64,000 nucleotides of DNA from Nicotiana tabacum. Lineage: Eukaryota; Streptophyta; Magnoliopsida; Solanales; Solanaceae. This document shows, piece by piece, positions 46,976 through 57,816 of this stretch. The position numbers and the translations under genes are program-made. The notes under the pieces are model-generated. The model saw only the letters and a program-made list of their open reading frames with translations. It made no database searches and was not told the origin of the DNA. The stretch lies in assembly GCF_000715075.1 (NCBI RefSeq), contig NC_134096.1:63621854-63685853 (forward strand), read 5' to 3'. Within the stretch, counting starts at the first letter, position 1; every line of letters starts with the position of its first letter.

Positions 46976-48964
46976 TATTGTATCCTCCACACAACTTATT
47001 TGTTTATTTAAGGAGTTTCATTCTTTCTTCAAAAATTCAGTCTTCTGTATCCTTTTTATTTTTATTTATTCATTCCGAAATATTTGTTTACTTAACTTTT
47101 TCTGCATTTTTCCATAATGTCTTAAGAGCGAAAAATTAGAGTTGTATTATATTGGGGGGTGAAGTTGTCGTGGAGAATAACTCAGTACACTATAGTTGTT
47201 CTCCACAGTATATTGTTAAGTTGCCACTTACATTGGAGTAAGATAGATTGGTATCGTTGATATGTAAAAGAATGAATGTGAGGAAACATTCGGTTAATAT
47301 TAAAATAACCGTAAGTAACCGGAAGATATCTATATTCTCTTACTCCGCAAGGGGTTACTTGTTAGCTGAGTTTAACATCGAAGACAATGAAACTCTGAAA
47401 GATTTTTTGAGGACTCCGGATGAATACTGGAAACTTCTTGTGATAAAAATGCTGGAAATGTACGTCAAGTCTGAAGATGTTCGCAATATTGAGGTTCCGA
47501 AAAATAGGGATAATCCTCAATTATCGGGTGTAGTTTTGGAGCAGTTTTATCTGAACATGTTCCGTTTGAAAGAGTTTGGCCAGATCTAAACTTATCTCCC
47601 GGGAGAATGAGGAGCGAGGACATAATTTCTCTCAAGTTTACATAATTCATACGTCGAGTGATAAATTTCAATTTTTCTTTGTCTTAGTATGTTGTTTTAT
47701 GTATCATATTCGTACTAACACTCATATATTCCAAGGATAACGGCCAGATATAAATTTTACAAGTTATGAACCAACTAACAATTGGAATATGCCCAAGTTT
47801 GGTATTTTGGGTCATGGTGGTCCATCCGAAAGTCATCAACAACTCGATTATGTGCATCATGGGATATCAACATATTATGAATTGTAAGTTAAAAGATTAA
47901 GTTAATATATAATATTAGGATGAATTTGAAAAATTCATTATTTTATTGGTTGTGCAGTGAAAATAATCAACTTGAAGGTCCTGCTCTTACTCAATTGTCT
48001 GAAGGTGATATATTTAATCAGGATCTGGCAGATGCACAGAGTCATGAAGATGATAATGATTATGACAACAATACTGATGAGTCTGGAGATGATACACCCT
48101 TCCCTGATGAGGGCGACGATGATGAGGAAACGCGTTTTACCAATGAGAATGAGAATGAGTAACCTGATTTGCCGAGGGAGCACGATGCCACCAATGAGCA
48201 TGCTCCATATATGCAGACTCCACCTCCCGTTAGACCCAGAGTGTATGAATCCCATGTTCCCTTTCATTCAACGGTGATTCCCTACCTTGATCAGTTGCCC
48301 AATATGCCGGATGTGGATACCCTCATAAGGGATCTTGATGACATTCGGATAGCAATGTGGGATAAATCTAGACCAACGGTATTATCAAAGAATATGTTTT
48401 TTGCTGATAAAGTGTGCCTTAGCAGAGCGGTGTGAATGTACAACATAAAAGAGTGTCGTGAGATCGAAGTTCATGAGTCATCTCCGGAAGTATATAAGGT
48501 TATTTGTTATAGATGGTTTCAAGGTTGTAGATGGATTGTGGGGAAATATATTGGAACCCACACTTGTGATATGAACACATTCAGTGGGAATTATTTTAAC
48601 TTTAATGTTGACTTGATTTCTTTTGTCTTGACTCCACACATTGAATCGTCCATAAGGTACAAGATTAAAGAGTGTATAACATCTGTCCACCAGGTTTATG
48701 GATGTACCATTACGAAAAGAAAGGCATTTCTCGGACATAAACATGCGTTTGAGATTGTTTATGGTAACTGGGATAAGTCATGTGCCACTTTACCTAGGTA
48801 CATAGATACTTTGCAACACTTTAATTATAAGGCCCCGTTAAATTTTGCAAAGGAATTTAAGGTTTCGTGGTGCCGAAGTAGGCTTATGTGCTTGAGGATT
48901 ATAGGGTTGAACAGTGTGCTGAGGAGTTAAAGGAATTTGTTTGGAAGAAGAAGGCGTTTCTGTG

Positions 48965-49215
48965 GTCTATTATGCGGCCGCAGAATCACTCTGCGGGCCA
49001 CAGAATGGCCGCAGAATGAGGCAGGACTGGGCAGATTTGGGAGCCATTCTGTGGTTGACTATGTGACCACAAAACTGTTCTGCAGCTCATTATGCGACCG
49101 CAGAACAGGTCTGCGAGTTGTATAGTGACCGCAAACCCAAGTAGAGTTTCCTAGTTTCGGAGGTTCATTTTGCGGACCACAGATATATTATGCGGTCGCA
49201 TATGCGACCACAGAT
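48965..49215. repeat. C+G-rich GCGGCCGCAGAA module in the solo LTR
   Basis: Seven or so degenerate repeats of TATGCGGCCGCAGAA/TTCTGCGG type in alternating orientation, including a perfect GCGGCCGC palindrome at 48974-48981. Confidence 0.85.
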
Positions 49216-50035
49216 CCTGTTCCGGAGCTTCATTATTTGGATTTTTATAACCTGACCCTACTTCGTTAAAGAGACTATATGTACCATCTTTTGGGCAAAA
49301 ATGTGATATTTTGTGGGTAAGAAAGTGCCCTAGAGTGGGAGAGGGTTCTTCAACAATTTGTTCTTCAATTCTTGCTCGAATCTTGGAAGATCAACAAGGA
49401 AAACTCACTAGGTCTTCATCTTAGAGGTTAGATTCTATACCATAACCCTTCGTTTTGAAAGTTAACTAGAAATGGGTAATTAGTAAGATAATTCTTGGGT
49501 ATGGGAGTTGGTTATTTTTCATGCATGTGTTATCAAGGGGTGTAGGAAGATTGTTGAGCTAAAAATGGTAAAGAATGGGTTATGGGATGATGGAATCCTC
49601 CATAAAAGGGCCTTGAAACCTTAATGCACATCTAGTGTTTGATAAAATGCTCAAATGAGCTAGAACCATGATCATCTTCCTAATTTTGGTTCAATTTTGC
49701 TATATTTCTAAATAGATTGAGGTTGCTGGAGTTTTCGGAACATTGTAGTAATTTAAGGAAGCTCAAGCAAGGTATGTTGGCTAAACTCTTCCCTTAAGAT
49801 TTAAGCTCATATTATTCTTGTAAGTTTCAAGTTGTTCACCACGAATCGATTATTCCGAATAAGCTTTGTAACAAGAGATATATGCTTTGTACGTGTTCCA
49901 AATGTTATTGTTGTATTGTGTTACTATTGTGAGAACATGTTCAAAGTATGGATTGCACATCTAAGTGTTATAACTTCAAGTCGTGTTTCAAATGAAAACT
50001 ATGATGCTAAATTGTACAGAGATTGTGACTGGGAT

Positions 50036-50375
50036 TAAACCTCCACCCGCGTACATTGGGGTGAGGCGGCAAGGCCATTTTGTGTAGAGTTTTGGTATTG
50101 TAGAATACACCTCCACCCGCATACATTAGGGTGAGGCGGCAAGGCCATTTTGTGTAGAGTTTTGGTATTGTGGAATACACCTCCACCCGTATACATTAGG
50201 GTGAGGCGGCAAGGCCGCTTTGTGTAGAGTTTTGGTATTGTGAAATACACCACCACCCGTATACATTGAGGTGAGGCGGCAAGGCCACTTTGTGTAGAGC
50301 TTCTTGTTTTGTGATTGTACCTCCACCCGCATATGTTGGGGTGAGGCGGCAAAGCTGCTCTGTGTAAAGGTAGTT
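50036..50375 (+). repeat. ~62-bp tandem repeat in the solo LTR
   Basis: Five copies of ACCTCCACCCGCATACATT, GGGGTGAGGCGGCAAGGCC and TTTTGTGTAGAGTTTTGGTA. Frames read on the minus strand here are repeat artefacts. Confidence 0.93.
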
Positions 50376-52544
50376 GTAGAGAATTCCTGACTGCAAATTT
50401 ATAAATGTTATTGGAAGTTCTTAACAAATCTGTTTGAATCTTATGGATATCTAAGCCCTATGATTGTTACCATGATTCATCATATCCATGTTGTATTTCC
50501 AAGTTCTTGAATAGATGTTTTGGTTTTCATACTAGTACTATTAAACATGTACTAACATCCCTTTTGCCGGGGGCACTGCATATTTAATGGATGCAGGTGG
50601 TTCCATAGCAGGAGACATTGATCAGTGATAGCAGTACATCCTCTTCCCAACTGACTTGGTGAGCCTTACTTTATTTTGAGGTCATGTATCTTTTGTTCCT
50701 TGTGTATTGTACTTAAGATATAGCCGGGGCCTTATTGCTGGCATCATCATTGTACTCTTTTATATCTATTAGAGGCTCTGTAGACATAGTGTGGGTTGTG
50801 TATTAGTGTGGTAAAGTTAAACTAAAAATGTCGTAATTGTATCTCATGCTTCCACTGTAAAACTATGGTTGTGAAATGTATTATTTTGGAGACTTATTAA
50901 TGAAGTTTATATCCTCTTTATTTATGGGTGAGTTGGGTAGAAAGAAATCCAGCAGGCTTGCTCGGCCGGGTCATCTCAGTTGAGTGCTGGTCGTGCTCCC
51001 CGAGTCTGGGGTGTGATATTAACCTCGAGACTGTTGTTGAATGGAAGCTTGAGTGGAGTCTGGGAATACCAGAATTCATATTCAGATATGTGTTCAGGGC
51101 ATTTAAACCAACCATTGATGGTTTTGAGAATTGTCGGCCGGTAATCTCTATAGACAGCACTCATGTCTATGAAAAGTATGATATTAAGATGTTGATATCT
51201 ACTGCAGTAGATGCTAATGGAAGAATATTTCCCCTCGCATTTGCTATTTGTGCCAATGAAAGTCAAGAGACTTGGACATTATTTTTTAACCACTTGAAGG
51301 AGCACGTTGTCAGCCAGCGTTCAGGTATTTGTCTAATATCTTATCGGTATGGTGGTATTTTAAGTTCTGTACAAACTTTGGATACATGGCAGGAACCGTA
51401 TCTTTACGACCGTTACTGTGTTAGGCACTTGAAGTCCAACTTCCAGCAGGCTCATCCAAATAAGAGCTTACATGATTTAATGTGGATGACTGTAACAGAT
51501 CATCAAGAGTGTAAATTCAGGAGGCGAATGGAATTGATTAGGCAGGAAGACCCAGATGCTTATCGTTGGTTGATGCGATATAAGCTTGATAAGTGGACTT
51601 TGCATAAGGATGGTAGTAGAAGATGGGGAATTTTGACTACAAACGTGTCACAATCTTTTAACGGGTTGATGAAGTCTGCTCGTGAATTGCCCGTCACTGC
51701 CATGGTACGGATGTCATTCAAGCATATGGCGGGGAGGTTTGTTGAAAGGTCCTGAAGTGCATCTTCATTGATGGAAATGGGTGTTGAATTTATGCCACAT
51801 CCAATGAAATGATTTGAGAAAAATAGGAAGCGAGCACAGTGGCATACATTTTTGCAGTATTGCAACGAATAAAATATTTTTGAAGTTTGCACTGATCTGC
51901 ATCAAAACTGCAGTAATAATACCTACACCATCAATGAATCTAGAAGATTATGTTCGTATGGGAAATGGTCGATCTATCACTTGCCAAGCTCACATGCCAT
52001 GAAGTTCTTTCAATATACAGGTTTTGCGGCGACGAGGTACGTTGATAAAGAATATGGTATTGCTGCATACGTATACAGATATAGTGGCCACTTCCAACCA
52101 GTGGGTGATGAGCATTATTGTCCGTCAGAACCATTTAAAATGGTGTGTAACAAGGATTATGTGTGTCACCGACAAGTGCAAAAAAGAACACAGATACATA
52201 ACTAAATGGATCTTAGTGATACTGTTTATGCATGTAAATGTGGTATATGTTCCCAAACAGGACACGATCATCGTAAATGTCCTTCAGTTGGTTTGGGAAG
52301 CGGTGGTAATTCATCTCTCGGTAGCAGTTCATTCAATGTGTCCAATTTTCAAGGATAAACTTAGTGTTTTGTTGCAGTAATTTTGTTGTACTAAATGTCT
52401 GTAATGGTGTTGTTTGCAATATTTATGAAATAAAATTAAGTTTCCAATAGGCTTAAATCTAATTAACATTTAGCATTTAAGATTCAATACAACTAATAAA
52501 AATAACTTCAACAACTAAATAACAATTTTCATTCGTCATTATCA

Positions 52545-53234
52545 TCATTGTCTGGCACTTTTTAATTGTCATTGTCTTCATCTTCTTCATCAACATCTTG
52601 TACGCATTTGTGCGGACTGAGGGCATCATAATCTAGGCCCCAATTGACACACATTTATCATATTTCATCGCTATCATCAATAAGATCACTTGCTTGATTT
52701 CTACAATAATATGGGACTCCTATGTCCAACGTCTACGGTAGAAACTTAGGTAGTCCCCCCCCTCTCCACTCGACAACTGTTGGAAATACAGGATAATCAA
52801 TGTCTCTATGCAATTTTTCATTTTCTAACAAATCCCAATACTAATCCTTTGTTCCTTGCAGGTAGTTAAGATCATCCAGTGCATGATGAACGGGTAGTGC
52901 CTTTTCCATCTCTAAAATCTCCTTCATCAAATACTGAATCACTTCTAGTTTATCTTTGTGTGTGTTTGTTTGGAATGTTGGACAGTACTTATGGTAACCC
53001 TAGCCCATGCCAATGGCATAGTACTTTATAATCACAACTTTTTGAGTAACGGGGAACCCATTGTAGTTTTTTACCCCAAATTTGCACACCTTCAGGCTTT
53101 GTGGAATGCGTTTCCCCCTCAATAATGTGCCATGCAACTTTGAGATCAGTATGTATATTGATAGGCTTATTTTCCAAGGGACATAGAACACCATACCACT
53201 TGTCATCAACCAAATCAGGATAGCAACCTAGCAT
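52545..53234 (-). pseudogene. Unrecognised acidic-tailed ORF next to MURA
   Basis: Minus-strand blocks read MLGCYPDLVDDKWYGVLCPL, THSTKPEGVQIWGKKLQWV, then after a frame change GYHKYCPTFQTNTHKDKLEV, IQYLMKEILEMEKALPVHHA and PVFPTVVEWRGGG, ending in an Asp/Glu-rich tail. At least one frameshift (near 52995) and several stops are present. It lies 170 bp from the 3' end of MURA in convergent orientation. I do not recognise the family. The acidic tail resembles tails of other transposon-associated accessory proteins only in composition. Confidence 0.55.
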
Positions 53235-53442
53235 ATTTTTTTCAAGGTAGGGATCGATTGTGTTATGACGTGTTCCATGTGGATTTGGTGAACTACCTTT
53301 ACCTTTTCCCCTCTTCTTAAATCACTTATTAAATGTTAGTGGTATTTCTGAAATAGATGTTTTAATGGTTCTTGAAATGGTTTTTGAATACTGGAATGTT
53401 GGTTTAACTTAAAAAGAACTAAACTACACGAACTTGTATGTT

Positions 53443-53862
53443 AAACGTAGCGCATCACCAATATGCATTATGTGTATTGTCATGTTGACTTGAAAAGGTT
53501 GTCAACCTGAAAAAGCTGCACCGACTTGTACCGTAAAGAATCATTAGCACACTAAATGTAAAGCATCAGCAATATGTGTTTTGTGTATTGTCATGTCGAC
53601 CTGAAAAAGTTGTCGCCCTGAAAAAACTGCACCGACTTGTACTGTAAAAGAATCATTAGCACGCAAAATGTACCGCATCACCAATATGCGTTATGTGTAT
53701 TTTCATGTCGTAAAACGTAGCGCATCACCAATATGCGTTAAGTGTATTGTTATGTCGACATGAAAAAGCCGTCGACCTGAAAAAGTTACACCGACTTGTA
53801 CCGTAAAGAATCGTTAGCACGCGAAACATAACGCATCAACAATATGCGTTATGTAACCTAAA
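53443..53862. repeat. 111-bp tandem repeat between two divergent genes
   Basis: Units start near 53443, 53554, 53666 (truncated to ~47 bp), 53713 and 53824 (partial). Each begins AAACGTAGCGCATCACCAAT, continues ATGCGTTATGTGTATTGTCATGT, and holds GCACCGACTTGTACCGTAAAG. The start is an inverted pair of a TARCGCAT-like word. It occupies the presumed shared promoter of the minus-strand ORF at 53234 and the GRF gene at 53973. Confidence 0.88.
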
Positions 53863-53972
53863 ATAACTCTTAGCTGCCTATAAAAACTCCACACATTTTG
53901 AATTATTATTTGCAGCGTAACCAAACGAAGAAAATAACTTTCCATAAATTTTTCAAGTTCGAGCATTATGAC

Positions 53973-54376
53973 ATGTCTGGACGCAATGACGTGCCAAGGT
54001 GTTACTGTGGCAAACGTGCTATTTTGAATCCATGTTGGTCAAATTACAATTTAGGACACAGACGTTGGATGTGTAAACAAGTTATAAGTTATTATTATTG
54101 AAAGTTATGTTGGTTAATAGATTGTTTATAACATGTTAATTAATAGTCTTTTGTTGTCATCCCCATTTGTAGGGCGACAATCAATGTGGTTTTGAAGAAT
54201 GGTATGATGAACCCATTAACCAGAAATATTACAAATCACATTTGCTAAGCATTTGGAATCTAACCGGTGAGTACGAACTACAAATCTTGAAACTCCAAGA
54301 ATAACTTGCGGCAGTGAAGGAGAAACTCAAAGAGGCAGAAGAAGAAAATAATCGGTTGAAAGAAAAAGTTCAGTGA
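53973..54376 (+). pseudogene. GRF-type zinc-finger / coiled-coil gene
   Basis: Exon 1, 53973-54080 (MSGRNDVPRCYCGKRAILNP, then NLGHRRWMCKQ), and exon 2 from 54173 (GDNQCGFEEWYDEPINQKYY) are joined in phase by a GT-AG intron at 54081-54172. Cys residues of CxC, WMC and QCGFxxW match the GRF zinc-finger pattern. A coiled coil (LAAVKEKLKEAEEENNRLKE) ends the protein at a TGA, 54374-54376. A TAA at 54302-54304 interrupts the coil, so this copy is truncated, though the finger itself is intact. GRF fingers usually bind nucleic acid; the role here is unknown. Confidence 0.75.
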
Positions 54377-54650
54377 TTGAAGCCTAGAATAATGGGCGAT
54401 AGTGACTAAACAAACACATGGATGCATTAAGTGTAGTTTTTTATTCTTATGTTGTATGGTCATGTATTATCTATAATTTTTAACGAATTTAAATTTATGT
54501 TAATCTGTCTTATTTTTTTGTGTCCTAGTTTTAAACTAATAAATAACCCGAAAAATAAAAACACATGTGCAAATTATGTAAAACTTCAATAATTTTACTA
54601 TTAGATATTTAATGTCATATATACAACTCAAAATACATATCAATGAGTCC
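54377..54650. other. Spacer between convergent GRF and PMD genes
   Basis: AT-rich, no gene; presumably 3' ends of both genes. Confidence 0.5.
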
Positions 54651-57600
54651 CACGGCATGTATGCTTTAAAGCATTGGCTGGCCTGAGGTGCATACCATCC
54701 CGCCCGGCTATGCTATCAGGATCATCCTCATCACGTCGCCTATTTATCAGAGGATGTGTTGCAGTATGATCGTCAATAAGGCTAGCAGGCTCAATAAAAA
54801 CGGTCGTTGGGCCATCAGTAACCTACAAAATGATAAGATATTTTAGTATATGAAATATATAAGACTAATGTACGTGTTGGAAAAAACATTCAATGGTCTA
54901 ACCATGGTCTCAGTGGGCTACTGAACTAGATCATCCATCTCCGGCAAGCGAGTATCGCACAATGTGGCCTCCATGACAGGTAATGATGAAATCTTTAAAA
55001 AATATAAACACTTTAGATATTACTGCCTAATCTATAAGGTAAAAACAAATTGAAGTAATAGTAATACAAACAAAGTTATGCCTGAGTAGACACATAATGC
55101 TCTGTGCGAACTCCGAGGGGCACTGGAGTAGATGAAGGTTGTGAGGTCTCGACCCGATGTGATGTCTCCCTATCTGTGCTTGAAAGATCCTCATCATCCC
55201 TCGGTGATGAGTCATAACTCAGTCATCGTCTACTATGCACATCTCGTATCGAACGATCCTCAGCAACCCTCGATGGCTCTAGACGATCAGGAAAATACCG
55301 ATCCCAATCATGTTGCGTAATGGCGGTGCCCGCGATCATCACTGGAGCTGACGGGATTAACTGTAAAGTCCCTAGTGATAGTTGAAGGCTGAATGACGGC
55401 ATATTATGACGAGCATCGTGTGGCTCAGGGTAGTCATCCGGCTGATCAGCTCCAATACCCTTCGCGGGTGCCTCAGCGCCCCCTTGCTGGGGACCCCGTC
55501 CTCGCCGACCACCATGACAACGTGAGCCACCCCTTCCCTCTGGCCACGCCTACCACGTCTACCACGTTCTGGGTCCACGTATGGCCCATGATGGTACTCC
55601 TCATGCGGGACATACGCAGCCTCATAACTTAACCACGCATCCTCTCAGGAACGTCTCAATGTGGCAGCAACAAGATCAGCAACCTGACGACCAAGGCTGT
55701 GCACAACTTCTGCTCTGTCGCCTGCATGTTGTAGCATATCCAGTACCAACTGGTAGAACCGGTGTAAGCCAATAGCTTGCATAGCATATAACATATTAAT
55801 TAAGGAAGGATGTTAAAGTAATGTAACATTATAAGTAATTATATCAAATAACATACCAATGCCTCATGCCTCCCGACGTATGGAACGTACCGACCACCAG
55901 TGCGATGAACGGGATTCCCGATCAGAAGGTGAGTAACACTGCGATACCAACCCATGTACTCATGGTCCCCGTCCAAATGGTCATGTGGAGGGTATGGAGG
56001 AATCATGCCATACCTCTGATCCCAATCCTCTATCTGGGCCTCTAGCCAGGCTAAGTATGTCTGGTCGACCTTGTAGCGATCATCCCGCTGGTAATGTGTT
56101 ATGTGACAAGTGGGCAGAATAGGTATAAGCTAGCACCGCCCAAACTGTTGCAGGACTCGCTCGGTAGCATGATGCTCGACTATATCGAGACATATAAGTG
56201 GGACTGAAGACATCCACATAGCTCGACTGCGGGAGCAATAATCTGGCAATCCAGCTTTGAGCTCGTCATTGTATGGCCTCAATATGAACTATTTAATAAA
56301 CATAAGAATTGTGAGTAAACACAAAACAGATCAAGCATTATCAAACAAACTTAGTCATATATGTATCTGAGCGCCTTCAAGTAAATCCAACAGATCCCTG
56401 TAATAAGGGAGATGACATCGAGCCTCGACCTTGCAAGCGTGGCCTCGCCTATCTACCTGTCTCCTAGCTAGTGGAAGAAACGGTGGAGGTGGTCCATCTG
56501 GAGCTATCGGTTGCAGAGGTGGCTAGATCTGCAGGAACCGCTCCCAGGCCCAAACTTAATATTGATTGTGGACGTAAAATTTAAGTCATTTTTTACTATC
56601 TCTATTATAATCACGAAAAGAATTGATTATGTTATCACCTACAACAGCAGAATAAAACTGGCGACGTCTCTCACGGTGCCCATGGACGACCGACACAACT
56701 GCCTATAAAGGTAGGCTAGAACAGCTACACCCCATTTGTAATTAGGTAACTCATTTAGCCACTCCAGATGATGCATAAATCGCAAGCTAACTAAGTTTTC
56801 CGAAGTGTTCGGGAATAGAATATCACGAAACATTATCAGCAGCAACTGCCTCGTCTGCCGGTCGATAGCCTTTGGCGGTGAGTCTTTAGTAATCTCCGTA
56901 TGCAGCGCTAGCAGATGCTGCCTAACGGGTGACAGCTGCAATCGACTAACACCACTCAAAGCAGTCGGCTCCGCAGGCTGGAAATCGGTGAACCCCTGCA
57001 ACATACGTAGATAGTCCTCTCCCGTATAGTCCTTAAGACCATGCGGGTAGCTGACAGCCATACCATCAACGGGAAACCCGAATAGAACCTTCAAGTCCTC
57101 TAGCGTGATGGTAGCCTCACTGATAGGTAGATGAAATGTATGCGTCACTCGTCGCCACTGATCTATCATAGCCGTGATCAGGGGACAGTCGAACTACAAC
57201 CGGCCAATCTCTATAATCCGATAAAACCTCATCCGCTCAAGGCATCTAATTGTATGGGGATGAAGTGGGTGGTCCCTAATGAACTCCCAAAGATCGTCTA
57301 TACGTCTAGGGTGGAAGGTCTGGGATAGACATTGTCCATCCCAGATGTGTGAAGTAGGGCTGCTTATCGAGTGGACCGGGCGGATTGTTACGCTTAACGG
57401 TTTGGTTTATCGGTTATCGGCTCGTAAATGCACTAATTCGCTAGCCAAACCGATAAGATATCGGGCGGATTGGTATCATTTTCGCGATTATCGGGCAGTT
57501 TTCAGGCGATTTATCGGCTAAATTAAATAGCAATGAGTGCACATACCATTTGACATTAAATCACCAAATTTAAAACTTAAATTTAACCCGTTTATATAAC

Positions 57601-57816
57601 ACTGTCATGCCCGCATTTCCAGAAGTCACTAACTGGAAATTTATGTTTTCTCCTTAGAAGATCTGGTCAATATGGATATAGCCATATACTAAAGTAATGT
57701 TGCATAGGGCTCTTTTCTTTCTGCTATTGCATCACGCCATATAGCCATATGCAAGTCCATTTTCACAACTGGAAGAAGTCACTAGAATTTGAAAGTGAAT
57801 TTTCAATAGTCTAATA

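Larger units (their letters stand above)
48826..51018 (+). mobile_element. Solo LTR inserted in the MURA gene
   Basis: It starts TATAAGGCCCCGTTAAATTT and ends GAGTCTGGGGTGTGATA, with flanks TTAAT (48821-48825) and TTAAC (51019-51023), a 4/5 target duplication. Both ends have TA where TG and CA are standard, each a single C-to-T type change. The transposase reading resumes on both sides of the LTR. 2193 bp; no internal coding domain. Confidence 0.82.
47117..52376 (+). pseudogene. MURA-like transposase of a Mutator-like element
   Basis: It starts at the ATG at 47117, with a stop two codons in, a one-base loss in a G run (47154-47159) and another stop near 47236. A short intron fits at 47884-47957. 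An acidic linker (48040-48160), the zinc-binding DNA-binding region (VICYRWFQGC ... GTHTC, 48500-48570; shorter than usual) and KIKECITSVHQVYGCTI follow. The gene is split by the solo LTR at 48826-51018. The DDE catalytic domain (VISIDSTHVYEKYDIKMLI, PLAFAICANESQETW, HRWGILTTNVSQSFNG-like) runs to 51755. A CCHC knuckle CGICSQTGHDHRKC lies near 52235-52280. Dead copy. Confidence 0.88.

Noticed and set aside
47938..48277. Met/Ile-rich overlapping frames opposite and in other frames of the MURA linker
   Set aside because: Shadows of the Asp/Glu-rich acidic linker coded in the transposase frame.
50035..50427. 130-codon minus-strand frame
   Set aside because: It is the ~62-bp tandem repeat; the peptide is a repeated PHPNVCGW-like phrase.
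55372..55775. Plus-strand frames opposite the PMD C-terminal part
   Set aside because: The minus strand reads as continuous PMD-family protein; the plus frames have no family resemblance.
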